Source: an uncultured Bacteroidota bacterium (GTDB taxonomy: Bacteria > Bacteroidota > Bacteroidia > Chitinophagales > Chitinophagaceae). From it: a stretch of 32,382 nucleotides of DNA. Position 1 is the stretch's first letter. The number at the start of each line of letters is the position of its first letter. Where the stretch lies: the NCBI GenBank assembly GCA_903933995.1, contig CAIZMD010000693.1, forward strand, positions 1 to 32,382, given 5' to 3'. Below the pieces are notes generated by a model. It was given only the letters and a program-made list of their open reading frames with translations, ran no database searches and was not told where the DNA came from. This document shows positions 6,714 to 16,293 of the stretch, piece by piece. Position numbers and translations under genes: made by a program.

Positions 6714-9575
6714 CTAAAATAATATGGTGTTTTTTATATTATACCCATCTGCTTTTATATTATACTTGTTTGAACTTTCATTATATCCAACACGCACTAT
6801 TTTTTTCTCACCCGGTAAAAGCGTAAAATAACCATCACTAAAATAAGCGGGCAAAACAATCATCCCTTTGTCATCTATTAAATTTAACTTGATGCCTATT
6901 GCAGGAGTAGTAGTATTATTTTGTATTTCAAATACAGTTATCCCTTTTTGGTTACTAATTTGTTTTCCTACAAGTGTAACTTTTGATAGTTGATTGAAGG
7001 CTTCATAATTGATAGTTGTAGAATTTGTTTTCCAGTAATCATTTTCAGCTAGAACTTCTTTTTTATTGTTTTCAATTTCAAGTCTGGCTAAATAGACTGA
7101 GGGTAAATTTACTGTTGAAAGATCAGGAGTAAATGCTTCTACTTTTTGATTAGTGCCAATACTTACTTGTTGAACTTTAGTATAGAATGCTGTCCCTTCA
7201 AGGTCATACAATTTTAATATTACTTTCAGATTTTGATAGCTTTCAAGTGCGCTATTGATCACAATTACTTTCTGATCATGCAAATTCATTTGAACATGCA
7301 AGGGCTCACATGCTTTCTTTGAACCATAATAGGAACCATGGGTTTCAAAATCCCATGAATAAGTTTGCCAGATCATACTTGGCCATGCTGGATGTGTCAT
7401 CCACAATAAAACACCACTGGTATTATTCCATAGTTTACTGTTCCATGCCTCAAAAATGGCCCTATGGCTTTCATAATTAATCAATTGAACTTTTTTATTA
7501 AAATCATCCAGTCCAATTACTTTTCCATATAAACTATCAACCGCACTCAAGTATCCTTTTAGATTTTGATTAGAAACTTCAGAATGAAGATCATGATAGT
7601 TCCAAACATCATTGATTGGCCATTGATCTTCTTTTCTTATAAACTTCTGGATGGTACTAGCTGTTGGAATAGAAAAGGTTCCAATTTCGGTAGTAAATCC
7701 ATCAACGTTCTTAGTAAAATATTCAGCTGGATTATTGATATACCTCCAAGCCCCACTTTGTCTAAGATTCATTTCACGCGAATTTCCATTATAGTGCCTG
7801 GTGCCATCTTCTATTGCTAGGATCTCAGAAATTTTATATTCCATACTAACTGGCGCATATCCTTCATTCCGCGGACACCAGATTGCTATAGAGGCATGGT
7901 TACGAAATCTTTTTACAACTTCTGTTATATTATCAAGTGTGAGTTGATCATTGTTTGGTGGTACATTATATCCTTCTGTTGACATCCAGAAATCATTCCA
8001 TACTAACATTCCATATTCATCGGCTAGTTCATAAAACACTTCTTCCGTGCATTCTCCTGTCCAATTTCTTATCATATTGTAATTGGCTTCTTTGTGCAAA
8101 CGAAAAGCTGGTTCCAGCCTTTCTCTTTCAACCCTTTTCATTGCATCATCCATTCCCCAATTACCACCTTTACAAAAGATTTTCTGACTATTTACGTTAA
8201 CCACCAAATAGGGATTATTTGAATCTGGAATAGTTTCAAAATGTTTTTCATCAACTCCCGTATAGATACTTGGAATAGTAAATCCCCCTGCCACTTTTAC
8301 GCGATTAATATTATCGAAAAGTGGTTTACCCTGAATGGCATTTGTAGGCTGATAACTAATGCGCCATTCCTTTTTACTTGGCGCATTTACCATTAGTTCA
8401 TAAGAAAATTCACGAACACCAAATCGAATATTTTTTTCATCTGAAATGACATTGTTATTTTCGTCAACTGAAAGTTTCAAATCATATAAATTTTGGCTTC
8501 CATAACCATTTGGCCACCATAGTTTTGGGTGTTGAAGATGTAAGGAAGGGATATTATCAGGAGAGAGTTTCACTATTTTCTGTTCACCGGGCATTAAATT
8601 GATAGGCAAAGAAAAATTCAAAGAACCTATCTTACCCTGAACAGTGCATTTTTTAATGACTGATGAATGATTCGTAACCAAGGCTTTGATGATTAATTTT
8701 GCTGAACTAGTATCCGGAAGTGGCAAATCAGTAATTACTTGAGGGTCTTGAATAGTAATAGCCCCAGTAAAATGAAGGGATACGTTTTGCCAGATGCCAA
8801 TATTTCTATCTCTAATGCCAGGCATCCAATCCCATCCTTCTGAAGCAATAAAAGTTGGTCCATCTAATGCCAGACTACCTCCGTTGGGCCCAGCACCTGC
8901 AATGGCTGATTGCTCGTGTGGAATGCCGGGATTAGGGGGTGGAAGAATATGTACAGCAAGAATATTTTTTTCACTTTTATGCAAATATTTGCTGACATTA
9001 AAATTTCCCCTTGAAAACGCACCATTAATAGAGCCTATACAAGTTCCATTTAGCCATATATCTGCATTATAATTGATTCCATCAAATTGAAGCCAAGTAA
9101 GTTTATCAAATGATTCAATGGGGCTGGCAAAACTGATTCGATACCACCAATCCTTTCGGCATAAACTATCTGGAATAGAAAGATTATTCAAGCCCACATA
9201 TGGATCAGGATATACACCTTGCTGTACTAAGGTAGTTAGCACTGTTCCTGGAACAGTAGCGTTATACCAGTTTTTAGTTTGATAGTTTTGATTGAAAATA
9301 GATTGTGTATTAGCAATAACTGTATTGCCATCTGTCATTTCCCAACCATTTTTTAGAATATAATCGTTCTGCTTATTCTTATGCAAAAGGGTAACTGGAA
9401 TATGTTTTGTTTTCCTGATGGCTATTTCAGGTTTACTAATTCCTACAGGCAAGGTATTGTCTGGCTGTTTTTGTGTTAATCCAAAGTTGGGTTTGTATTG
9501 AGCGTGCACAATAATTGATGCTATCACTAAACAACTTGAAATGATGCATTTAAGTTTATTAGAATTATTTTTCAT
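6714..9575 (-). CDS. Glycoside hydrolase family 2, beta-mannosidase-like architecture
   Basis: This is a secreted, probably periplasmic, retaining exo-glycosidase of 953 residues. A signal peptide (cleavage near VHA/Q, residue 25) precedes a linker-like stretch. Next come a galactose-binding-like sandwich domain (about 75-270, with WLQFDGINYNADIWLNG and GWDWMPGIRDRNIGIW), an Ig-like domain (about 275-395), a TIM barrel (about 420-760) and C-terminal sandwich domains. The likely acid/base is E571 in AIWCPRNEG and the likely nucleophile E630 in FTTEIGTFS. The GWDW...R.GIW motif and spacing resemble beta-mannosidases and exo-beta-glucosaminidases more than LacZ. The specificity is open; beta-mannosidase, beta-glucosaminidase and beta-glucuronidase are all possible. 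It is the last gene of the operon, 86 nt after the esterase, the largest gap in the block. Confidence 0.88.
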   Translation of the reverse strand: MKNNSNKLKCIISSCLVIASIIVHAQYKPNFGLTQKQPDNTLPVGISKPEIAIRKTKHIPVTLLHKNKQNDYILKNGWEMTDGNTVIANTQSIFNQNYQTKNWYNATVPGTVLTTLVQQGVYPDPYVGLNNLSIPDSLCRKDWWYRISFASPIESFDKLTWLQFDGINYNADIWLNGTCIGSINGAFSRGNFNVSKYLHKSEKNILAVHILPPPNPGIPHEQSAIAGAGPNGGSLALDGPTFIASEGWDWMPGIRDRNIGIWQNVSLHFTGAITIQDPQVITDLPLPDTSSAKLIIKALVTNHSSVIKKCTVQGKIGSLNFSLPINLMPGEQKIVKLSPDNIPSLHLQHPKLWWPNGYGSQNLYDLKLSVDENNNVISDEKNIRFGVREFSYELMVNAPSKKEWRISYQPTNAIQGKPLFDNINRVKVAGGFTIPSIYTGVDEKHFETIPDSNNPYLVVNVNSQKIFCKGGNWGMDDAMKRVERERLEPAFRLHKEANYNMIRNWTGECTEEVFYELADEYGMLVWNDFWMSTEGYNVPPNNDQLTLDNITEVVKRFRNHASIAIWCPRNEGYAPVSMEYKISEILAIEDGTRHYNGNSREMNLRQSGAWRYINNPAEYFTKNVDGFTTEIGTFSIPTASTIQKFIRKEDQWPINDVWNYHDLHSEVSNQNLKGYLSAVDSLYGKVIGLDDFNKKVQLINYESHRAIFEAWNSKLWNNTSGVLLWMTHPAWPSMIWQTYSWDFETHGSYYGSKKACEPLHVQMNLHDQKVIVINSALESYQNLKVILKLYDLEGTAFYTKVQQVSIGTNQKVEAFTPDLSTVNLPSVYLARLEIENNKKEVLAENDYWKTNSTTINYEAFNQLSKVTLVGKQISNQKGITVFEIQNNTTTPAIGIKLNLIDDKGMIVLPAYFSDGYFTLLPGEKKIVRVGYNESSNKYNIKADGYNIKNTILF

Positions 9576-9661
9576 GAGAACAAGATTAAATAGTTTAACA
9601 GTTTGAATAAATTCAGTGCAACATTACAGTTCAGAAAATGGTATTATAAAAGCCATCAAAA

Positions 9662-11635
9662 TCATTCGTTTATTTTTTCATTAAAAGGAAACATAGGTAA
9701 TCCTTCTTGATTATACAAAGGGGCTGAAGGATTTGATTGCCACGCATACTGAATTCTTGTAGGTTTTTTTATGGCCTTAAGGTTTAATACAATTTTTTTT
9801 CCATAAACCTCAGCGGTGGTCCAACTCCATTTACCATTTTCATCTAATAATGCAAAACAAGAGTCAAGAGAGCTACCTTTTGATACAAATCCATTAGGTA
9901 CATTTCTAAACGATATAACCACTTTGTTCCCATCAAAGCTAGCATCTTTGAAAAGAGGACCCATGCCTACTACTTGCTGTTTGTAGGCTATTTCTTTTGC
10001 AGCCTCATAAAGTCTCCTCCCTACTTCTTGTTTGTTACTAGGGTGAATATTGAATTCGTCACCAATATCAATAGCAGAGGCAATTGCTACATGCTTTGTA
10101 TTTTTTAATGTTTTTTGTTGTGCATCTCTTAGTTCTGCCCATGCATCATTTGATAGCGGAACAAAAGAACGTTGTTTATAATTGGCTAATTGAACAAATA
10201 GAAAAGGCAATTCAGCATTTTGCCAAAGCGAACGCCAGTTATTAATCATCAGCGGCATCAAATTTTCGTACTGTTTTGCTTTACTAGTATTGTTTTCACC
10301 TTGATACCACAGAAATCCTTTAATACTAAATGGTATTAAAGGGTAGATCATAGAATTAAAATTAACCGTCTCTTTATTGTAATAGCCCTGCCACTGTGCT
10401 ACATCCGGCTCAATTTTATTGTGGTGTGTCCAAAAACCTGATAAGTCTATTTGATCCCCATCTAGGGCTTTAAAAAAACAGTTTGATGTTCTATCACCCA
10501 CATCGGCAATACCCCAGTTAACATACATTCTTATAGTTAAGATGTTTTTTCCTGATTTCAAGAGATTTAATGGAATATCAATTGACTTTGATTTGGCTTT
10601 AGAAACACCTGTTGCTATTTCTTTTTCATTCAAATAAACTATATCATTTTGGTCGCGCAATGGGAGCGTTAAGATCCATGACTTAGTAGCTTGCAAGTCA
10701 CTAATTTGAAAAGTTTTTCTTATCCAAATGATACCCCAAAAAGAGGGATATCCCATTTTCTCGCTACTTAACGGAAACAATGTTTTACGCCACTCAGCAT
10801 CATTAAAATCAACTTTATGAATACCTAAATCAATACCCCTAAAAGAGGTTCTTGCAATAGTTTCTCTATCAGCATTTGCTTTATTGCTGTTTATAACAAA
10901 ATCCTTCCAATGAGTTGAATCTTCGTCTCTTTTTTGTAACCCTTCTTTAAATTCATTCTGAGTCAATAAACTCTCTTTACTCATCCAAGATTCTATACTT
11001 GTAGCTCCTTTAGCAGAAACTATAATACCAACAGGAACCTTTTTATCAATATGTAATGAACGTGCGAAAAAATAGGCTACTGCTGAAAAATCAAGCACAT
11101 TTTGTGGGTTACATACTTTCCACTCTCTAGAAGTCATATAATCGAGTGGAATGATTGATGTATTATTATCAACTATACGAAATCGTATATCTGGATAGTT
11201 GGCATTTTTAATTTCTGTTTCTTTATTCAATAAATCGCTACTAATTAGATAGGCCATATTAGATTGCCCAGAAGCTAACCACACTTCTCCTAAAAGGATA
11301 TTAGTGAATATAATTTTTCTTCCTTCGGATTCAATTTCAAGTTGATGACTTTTACCGTCGGCTTTCATAGCAGGTAAAAATAAGGTCCAATTTCCTTTCT
11401 CATCAGCTGTTACCTGTTTTTGATATTTTGCAAATGAAACCGTTACAATGGCCTTAGCTTTTGCTTTACCCCAAATGGGCAGTTTTACCTTTTGTTGAAA
11501 TATGGCATTATTCCCGAATACGCCAGCAGGTTCTAATTGTGCAAAACAATATTGGCAAGTAATACAACTTACCATCACCAATGATATTAAATAAAGTGTA
11601 TGAAAATGAATAAAACGAAACTTTAAAGGGAACAT
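9662..11635 (-). CDS. SGNH-type carbohydrate esterase, sialate O-acetylesterase-like
   Basis: This 657-residue secreted esterase probably removes acetyl groups from glycans in the periplasm. After a signal peptide (to about residue 33) comes a small beta domain (about 35-112). The SGNH hydrolase domain begins with GEVWLASGQSNM, nucleophile S125. It is split by a jelly-roll domain (about 265-400, with SFWGIIWIRKTFQ and DIVYLNEKEIATG), then continues with GFLWYQGENN (443-449) and the catalytic Asp/His region DIGDEFNIHPSNKQ (His 531). This split architecture is that of the sialate O-acetylesterase-like family, which includes the xyloglucan acetylesterases of CE20. The nearby genes suggest the substrate is an acetylated uronic-acid glycan rather than sialic acid. 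It lies 28 nt after the ROK kinase gene. Confidence 0.85.
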   Translation of the reverse strand: MFPLKFRFIHFHTLYLISLVMVSCITCQYCFAQLEPAGVFGNNAIFQQKVKLPIWGKAKAKAIVTVSFAKYQKQVTADEKGNWTLFLPAMKADGKSHQLEIESEGRKIIFTNILLGEVWLASGQSNMAYLISSDLLNKETEIKNANYPDIRFRIVDNNTSIIPLDYMTSREWKVCNPQNVLDFSAVAYFFARSLHIDKKVPVGIIVSAKGATSIESWMSKESLLTQNEFKEGLQKRDEDSTHWKDFVINSNKANADRETIARTSFRGIDLGIHKVDFNDAEWRKTLFPLSSEKMGYPSFWGIIWIRKTFQISDLQATKSWILTLPLRDQNDIVYLNEKEIATGVSKAKSKSIDIPLNLLKSGKNILTIRMYVNWGIADVGDRTSNCFFKALDGDQIDLSGFWTHHNKIEPDVAQWQGYYNKETVNFNSMIYPLIPFSIKGFLWYQGENNTSKAKQYENLMPLMINNWRSLWQNAELPFLFVQLANYKQRSFVPLSNDAWAELRDAQQKTLKNTKHVAIASAIDIGDEFNIHPSNKQEVGRRLYEAAKEIAYKQQVVGMGPLFKDASFDGNKVVISFRNVPNGFVSKGSSLDSCFALLDENGKWSWTTAEVYGKKIVLNLKAIKKPTRIQYAWQSNPSAPLYNQEGLPMFPFNEKINE

Positions 11636-11663
11636 AAATATTCAATAATTTATTAAATCAATA

Positions 11664-12551
11664 TTATTTACATAGTGAAGCTGCCCCCAAAATAATTGCA
11701 TTCTCGCCAAGGGTAGATATTTTCAAATTAACTTCATATCCTTTCTCCGTAATTTTTTCTAGGAAACTATCTTTAAATAGATGATATGCTTTAGAAATAT
11801 TCCCGCCCAAATAAAGTATATCTGGATTGGCTTCTGGATATATGGCAATGATAAAATCAGCCAAATTATGACCAAATTCCTTAAATATATTTTTACAGAC
11901 AATTCGTTTATTTAAATCAGAATCTGACAATTTAGTGGCAATATCTTTAACCGAAGTAATTAATTCACCAGTTAAAGAATTGTATCTGGTTGAAAACCAT
12001 TTTGATGATAAATAATCCTCTGCTATCCCCTCTTTAAAAGGCATATTCCAATATTGTGCATCCACTACCGTGCTATTTACTATTCTTGAAGACCCAAGCC
12101 CCGTTCCTAATGTTATTCCTACAGGGAATCTAGCAGACTCCATTGTATTACTAAATAATTCTCCTTTCAAAAAACATGCTGCGTCATTAGAGAAATAAAT
12201 ATTATTCGCATCTATATTCAGTTTGCTTGCTAAATATGATTTAATATTCAATCCAAAAAAATTATCAAATTTATTCTGATTTTGAATCCAACATATTCCT
12301 TTCTCAAAATCAAAGGGTGCTGGAAATGCAATACCAATTCTAATAATATCAATAGAACAATCACTAATAACAGATTGAATCAATTTGGACCATTTTTCAA
12401 CAATCTCCTCAGGATTACCATTTGAATCAAAGTCCAATCTTTTGGTGAATTCTAGCAAAACCTCTCGTTTATTTAAATCAACTGGGGCAATTGTTAGATG
12501 CGTTCCGCCAACATCAATTCCAATTACAATATTTTTTTTCATTGGATACAT
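11664..12551 (-). CDS. ROK-family sugar kinase lacking the zinc motif
   Basis: This is a predicted cytoplasmic ATP-dependent sugar kinase of 295 residues, with no signal peptide. The N-terminal phosphate motif GIDVGGTHLT, the second phosphate motif GITLGTGLGSS and the C-terminal LYLGGNISKAY (adenosine region) place it in the ROK/actin-like superfamily. The usual ROK CxCGxxGCxE zinc motif is absent: that segment reads MPFKEGIAEDYLSSKW, keeping only a glutamate. It would phosphorylate a monosaccharide released by the operon's enzymes, such as a hexose or hexosamine. Its ATG overlaps the TAA of the preceding lyase gene by one base (TAATG), so translation is probably coupled. An alternative start is the Met four codons in. 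It is the only clearly cytoplasmic enzyme of the locus. Confidence 0.85.
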   Translation of the reverse strand: MYPMKKNIVIGIDVGGTHLTIAPVDLNKREVLLEFTKRLDFDSNGNPEEIVEKWSKLIQSVISDCSIDIIRIGIAFPAPFDFEKGICWIQNQNKFDNFFGLNIKSYLASKLNIDANNIYFSNDAACFLKGELFSNTMESARFPVGITLGTGLGSSRIVNSTVVDAQYWNMPFKEGIAEDYLSSKWFSTRYNSLTGELITSVKDIATKLSDSDLNKRIVCKNIFKEFGHNLADFIIAIYPEANPDILYLGGNISKAYHLFKDSFLEKITEKGYEVNLKISTLGENAIILGAASLCK

Positions 12552-14476
12552 TACATTTTAAGAGGTTGAAATATTACCTCAATTTTATCTGTCATTTTAC
12601 TTTCCAATTTAATTGCCAATTTATTAAACCCTTTATTTACAGAATTTTGGGTGAACGGAAATGTTTCACCTGGCAGATATGAAGCACCTAATATTTGAAA
12701 ACTAGCATTAGTAGGATTTTTAATAGTCACTGCCATCTGCTTGCCATTTAACTTTAACAATGCTGTCTTACCTTCCGATACTAATTCAATTTTTGCTTTA
12801 GTATGCATTGACCACCAAACAGTGGCTTTAGGTTTTGAAACAAAATCATCCTCTACGGTAATAATAGACGTTAACTTATTTAATTGAATTTTTCTAGAAT
12901 AAGAAGTAACATCACGAGAATAGCAATTAGCAAGATCTAGGGTATAGGAACTTTCATTAACTCCTATCAATTGACTTTTCAAAGTAGCTGAGCCTCTTTC
13001 ATTTTGATCTGGACTGGCAGATGGATTAAAGACTATGCAATTTTTACCTTCGGCCCTAAGTCTGTAAAAATGCCATCGCCCTGGAGCTGTTTGAGGCGAA
13101 TCAATCCCGGTGTAAGTAGGCAAGCTGGTTTTAGAAAAATAACCAGGATAGGTATAATTATCACTGCCTAGATTACCATATGCCCAAACTTCACCCAAAG
13201 CCTGAATATCAAAACTTCCAGCATCTAAATGCCCATGATTGGCAAAATTATTGCCGCCATGCATGGAAACGAATACCGCATTTTTATTCCATCCATCCCT
13301 TAGTGACATTACTTCTATACCATGAATATAATTTTCTAATGAATTAATTCTAGCTGTAGATTTTGTATAGACCATACCTGGATTGTAATACAACATATCC
13401 ATCCAATTCATTGTATTGGTTTGTTTACAAAGCTCGTATTGCATTTTTGCTAAGGCAGAATCGTTATTGTTTTTAGCAAACCAGAAAAAAGACTTGATCT
13501 TAGAATTCTTTAAAGGATCATCACCAATGCTTAAACTAGTTACAGGACCGGATACATAAGTAGGGAACCATCCTGTTTTTCTAAAGCCAGGAAATTGATC
13601 TAAGCCAAAAGCTGTTCCTAAAACCCGCTGCATACTTTCCATTGCAATAGTAGTATACATTAGTCCATATCCCCAATACATTAAACCTTCTTCACTTTGA
13701 CCATCCGGTTCAAAAGATTGAATATATTTAGGAAGTGCATTGATAGCCAAAGCAATGATTTCACTCATTCCTTCAGGGTCATCTTCATATAATGCTAAAG
13801 CTGCCATAATGATTCCACCATTGCAGATGCCGTTCCAATTATGATTAGCGGTTGACCACCATACTTTCTTTTGCAATTGCAGCTTACCTGGTATTAATAC
13901 ATGCTTAACTACTGCATCTTTCATCATTTTCCTTTCGGCCTCATTCATGAAATTATGTAGTGCATCATATGCTAATGCAAAATCAAATCCGCCTATTCCA
14001 GCATCTAAGAAATGACGATTGGCTCCCCAGTCAGGAAAATTACTCAACTGTATAAACTGATTGATTACTCTGCGAGCATAATTAGTATCCCCAGTTAGTT
14101 GATACATCATTATTAATGCTGGCAATTGAACAGCAAACTTATGAACCGAGGGCACCCTAAGTTTTGCATCATCTAGAAAGTACGTTAACAATGGTTGTTT
14201 CAAGACTTCATCAGCATCCCTCCTATTTTGCCTATATCCTATACGAATGAGAGAATCACCATTTTTATTCAACTGTATTAGCTTAGTAATATCCTCTTTT
14301 GAAAAAAACAATCTTGGATGAATATTTTTAACTAAAGAATTATCTAATCGCAGTTTAACCATTCCGGGAGTGACATCAAACTTATCTATCCCACTGATTT
14401 GACAAAAAGGTTCTTTACATAAAATGAGTAAAAGAAAAAATAAAAAATGTTTACGTCTAATATTCTTAAAGATCAT
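12551..14476 (-). CDS. Heparinase II/III-family polysaccharide lyase, periplasmic type
   Basis: This 641-residue secreted protein is predicted to cleave uronic-acid glycosidic bonds by beta-elimination. A signal peptide (about 1-25) leads into an (alpha/alpha) toroid containing IHPRLFFS, PDWGANRHFLDAG (149-160), NHNWNGICNGG (211-221) and EPDGQSEEGLMYWGYG (256-271). A C-terminal beta-sandwich follows, with MHGGNNFANHGHLDAGSF (405-422). By family analogy the candidate catalytic and metal residues are H212, Y267 (or Y270), H406, H414 and H416. It is closely related to the lipoprotein lyase at 17869-19971. The exact PL family cannot be fixed by eye, and heparin/heparan, alginate, ulvan and bacterial exopolysaccharide lyases share this fold. 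It starts 10 nt after the aspartate-rich protein gene and overlaps the ROK gene by 1 nt. Confidence 0.87.
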   Translation of the reverse strand: MIFKNIRRKHFLFFLLLILCKEPFCQISGIDKFDVTPGMVKLRLDNSLVKNIHPRLFFSKEDITKLIQLNKNGDSLIRIGYRQNRRDADEVLKQPLLTYFLDDAKLRVPSVHKFAVQLPALIMMYQLTGDTNYARRVINQFIQLSNFPDWGANRHFLDAGIGGFDFALAYDALHNFMNEAERKMMKDAVVKHVLIPGKLQLQKKVWWSTANHNWNGICNGGIIMAALALYEDDPEGMSEIIALAINALPKYIQSFEPDGQSEEGLMYWGYGLMYTTIAMESMQRVLGTAFGLDQFPGFRKTGWFPTYVSGPVTSLSIGDDPLKNSKIKSFFWFAKNNNDSALAKMQYELCKQTNTMNWMDMLYYNPGMVYTKSTARINSLENYIHGIEVMSLRDGWNKNAVFVSMHGGNNFANHGHLDAGSFDIQALGEVWAYGNLGSDNYTYPGYFSKTSLPTYTGIDSPQTAPGRWHFYRLRAEGKNCIVFNPSASPDQNERGSATLKSQLIGVNESSYTLDLANCYSRDVTSYSRKIQLNKLTSIITVEDDFVSKPKATVWWSMHTKAKIELVSEGKTALLKLNGKQMAVTIKNPTNASFQILGASYLPGETFPFTQNSVNKGFNKLAIKLESKMTDKIEVIFQPLKM

Positions 14477-14486
14477 CTTGATTTTT

Positions 14487-16292
14487 TTATTGCAATAGGA
14501 CTGACCAATTACCTGAATAATAGGCTATGTCAACCTTTTTCAATAATGCTACATTATTGTTAATGCGAGTTTGATACCTAAGGTCTTGATAAATATAAAA
14601 ATTGAGCCAAAAAGAATAATCATACTTCTCGTGCAAAGAATGTGGCTGTTTATAAAATGAATACCAATTTGTATTTATTTTATACTTTTCAGCCACTTTT
14701 AAAGCAAGCAAAGCACGGCTCCAATTATTATTAGTAATTGTTTTAAAAAGCGTTGAATAATCAGCATAGCGCATTTTGGCAGTTTCAATAACTGATTGCC
14801 TATCGTTTATATTCATTTTGATGAGAGATACCGAATCTTCAAAAAAATGATCTCCATCTAGGTCATACAGTATTTGATCTGCAAAACCATTTCCATCAGT
14901 GTCTTCATATTTTACACTTGCAAATTTTTTAGGCATTAACTGCAATCTTTTCCGATTCCATTTTTCATAAAACCCTCCAAACCCTTGGTAGGAAAATGCG
15001 GTTTGATCTATTCTCCATCCACCCCATTCAGCTCCAAATAGATGAATACGGCCATCGAAGGCTCCAATATACAATCTCCCTTTTCCTGAATTATCCATAT
15101 CAAATTCGCCCCTGTCTCCTATTGCATCAGACTGTCCATTATTATCAAGGCCACCACCCTCTATCCCTGTTTTCCAAAAATCAAGTGGATCATAAAATTC
15201 AACTCTTTCCCATCTATTGCAATCATCATCTTCATCAAATATTAACCTGCATTGCTGCCAATCACCTTTTTTAAAAATCATTTGATACGCCGTATCTCTA
15301 TCAGGATAAAAAAGTGTGTCAATATTGCGCCATCGGCTATCGTACATAAAACTATTTGCTTGAGAAAGACCTTTTAATCCTTTGAAATGATGGCCCTGGT
15401 CATCATAAGCAAATCCTTTTCCTTTAAAAAGCAAACTCATGTCAAAATCAAATTCATTTCCTGCGCTGTTATCATTATCCAAGTCCCAAGTGACAGCAGA
15501 ATAGTCAATTCTCTTTGTAAATTTGACATCAAAATTTGAATCAATATTTCCAAAACCGTTTTTGGAATTATCAATTTTATCCCTGAATTCGGGAGTATCA
15601 ACCAGTCTTATAGCCCATTCCGTTAGTCCATCCCGGTCTGTATCATAAAAAATGAATGGGTTCTCCCAATTATACCTTAGATCACTGATTCTAAAACTGG
15701 AAGCATGCATTTTTAGAAAAGTAGAATTGCCGCTATAATCTTTGTAAAAGTTAGCATGGCCATAATGTTCCCAAGCCCTCATCATAATACTATTCCAATC
15801 AATATAATGCATTATCTGGTCTTTGTCTACGTCTAACACATACATAAAATCGGCGCCCCAATCAAAATAATTTCTAACTTTTGTTCCTGCATTATTTACA
15901 ATTAATTGAATATCTGCTTTACCATCATGGTCTTCATCAATCCAATCAATACTAAAATCAAAAGGTCCAGCAAATATGCTATCTCTGTTCTTATCAATTA
16001 ACAAGCAATCATTATCAGTATCTCCCTCTATATCTCCCTGCTTCATATCATCGTCATCATCTATCCAAAGAATGGGAATTGAGTCATTCAACATCGCTTT
16101 TAAGATGTCTGGGTCTCCGTCTTTATCTAAATCTAAATAATCAATTTTAGAGATTATTGGAACTATTCTAAATGGTATTAACTGTGTATTAGAATTCCAA
16201 TAAGGAATATTGTTTTTTTGAGAGCATACACTTGATGAATAAAAAATAATTATCAAAAAAACAACCCCATTAATTAAATACTTTTTTACCAT
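14487..16292 (-). CDS. Secreted aspartate-rich protein of unknown function
   Basis: I do not recognise a named family. From the ATG at 16292 the protein has 601 residues with a hydrophobic signal peptide (about 5-24, ending SSSVCSQ). The body carries many Asp-rich loops resembling calcium-binding DxDxDG motifs: DLDKDGDPD (54-62), WIDDDDD (76-82), DTDNDCLLIDKNRD (91-104), DEDHDGKAD (119-127), DTDRDG (217-222), DLDNDN (270-275), DEDDDCNRWE (353-362), DNNGQSD (383-389), DTDGNGFAD (464-472) and DLDGD (477-481). The last 100 residues look helical and aromatic-rich, without such loops. The open frame extends to 16373, but those extra residues overlap the sulfatase; the ATG at 16292 follows the sulfatase TAA by one base, implying coupling. 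It could be a calcium-dependent glycan-binding protein, a new enzyme or a scaffold. Its operon position supports a role in glycan processing. Confidence 0.8.
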   Translation of the reverse strand: MVKKYLINGVVFLIIIFYSSSVCSQKNNIPYWNSNTQLIPFRIVPIISKIDYLDLDKDGDPDILKAMLNDSIPILWIDDDDDMKQGDIEGDTDNDCLLIDKNRDSIFAGPFDFSIDWIDEDHDGKADIQLIVNNAGTKVRNYFDWGADFMYVLDVDKDQIMHYIDWNSIMMRAWEHYGHANFYKDYSGNSTFLKMHASSFRISDLRYNWENPFIFYDTDRDGLTEWAIRLVDTPEFRDKIDNSKNGFGNIDSNFDVKFTKRIDYSAVTWDLDNDNSAGNEFDFDMSLLFKGKGFAYDDQGHHFKGLKGLSQANSFMYDSRWRNIDTLFYPDRDTAYQMIFKKGDWQQCRLIFDEDDDCNRWERVEFYDPLDFWKTGIEGGGLDNNGQSDAIGDRGEFDMDNSGKGRLYIGAFDGRIHLFGAEWGGWRIDQTAFSYQGFGGFYEKWNRKRLQLMPKKFASVKYEDTDGNGFADQILYDLDGDHFFEDSVSLIKMNINDRQSVIETAKMRYADYSTLFKTITNNNWSRALLALKVAEKYKINTNWYSFYKQPHSLHEKYDYSFWLNFYIYQDLRYQTRINNNVALLKKVDIAYYSGNWSVLLQ

Positions 16293-16293
16293 G

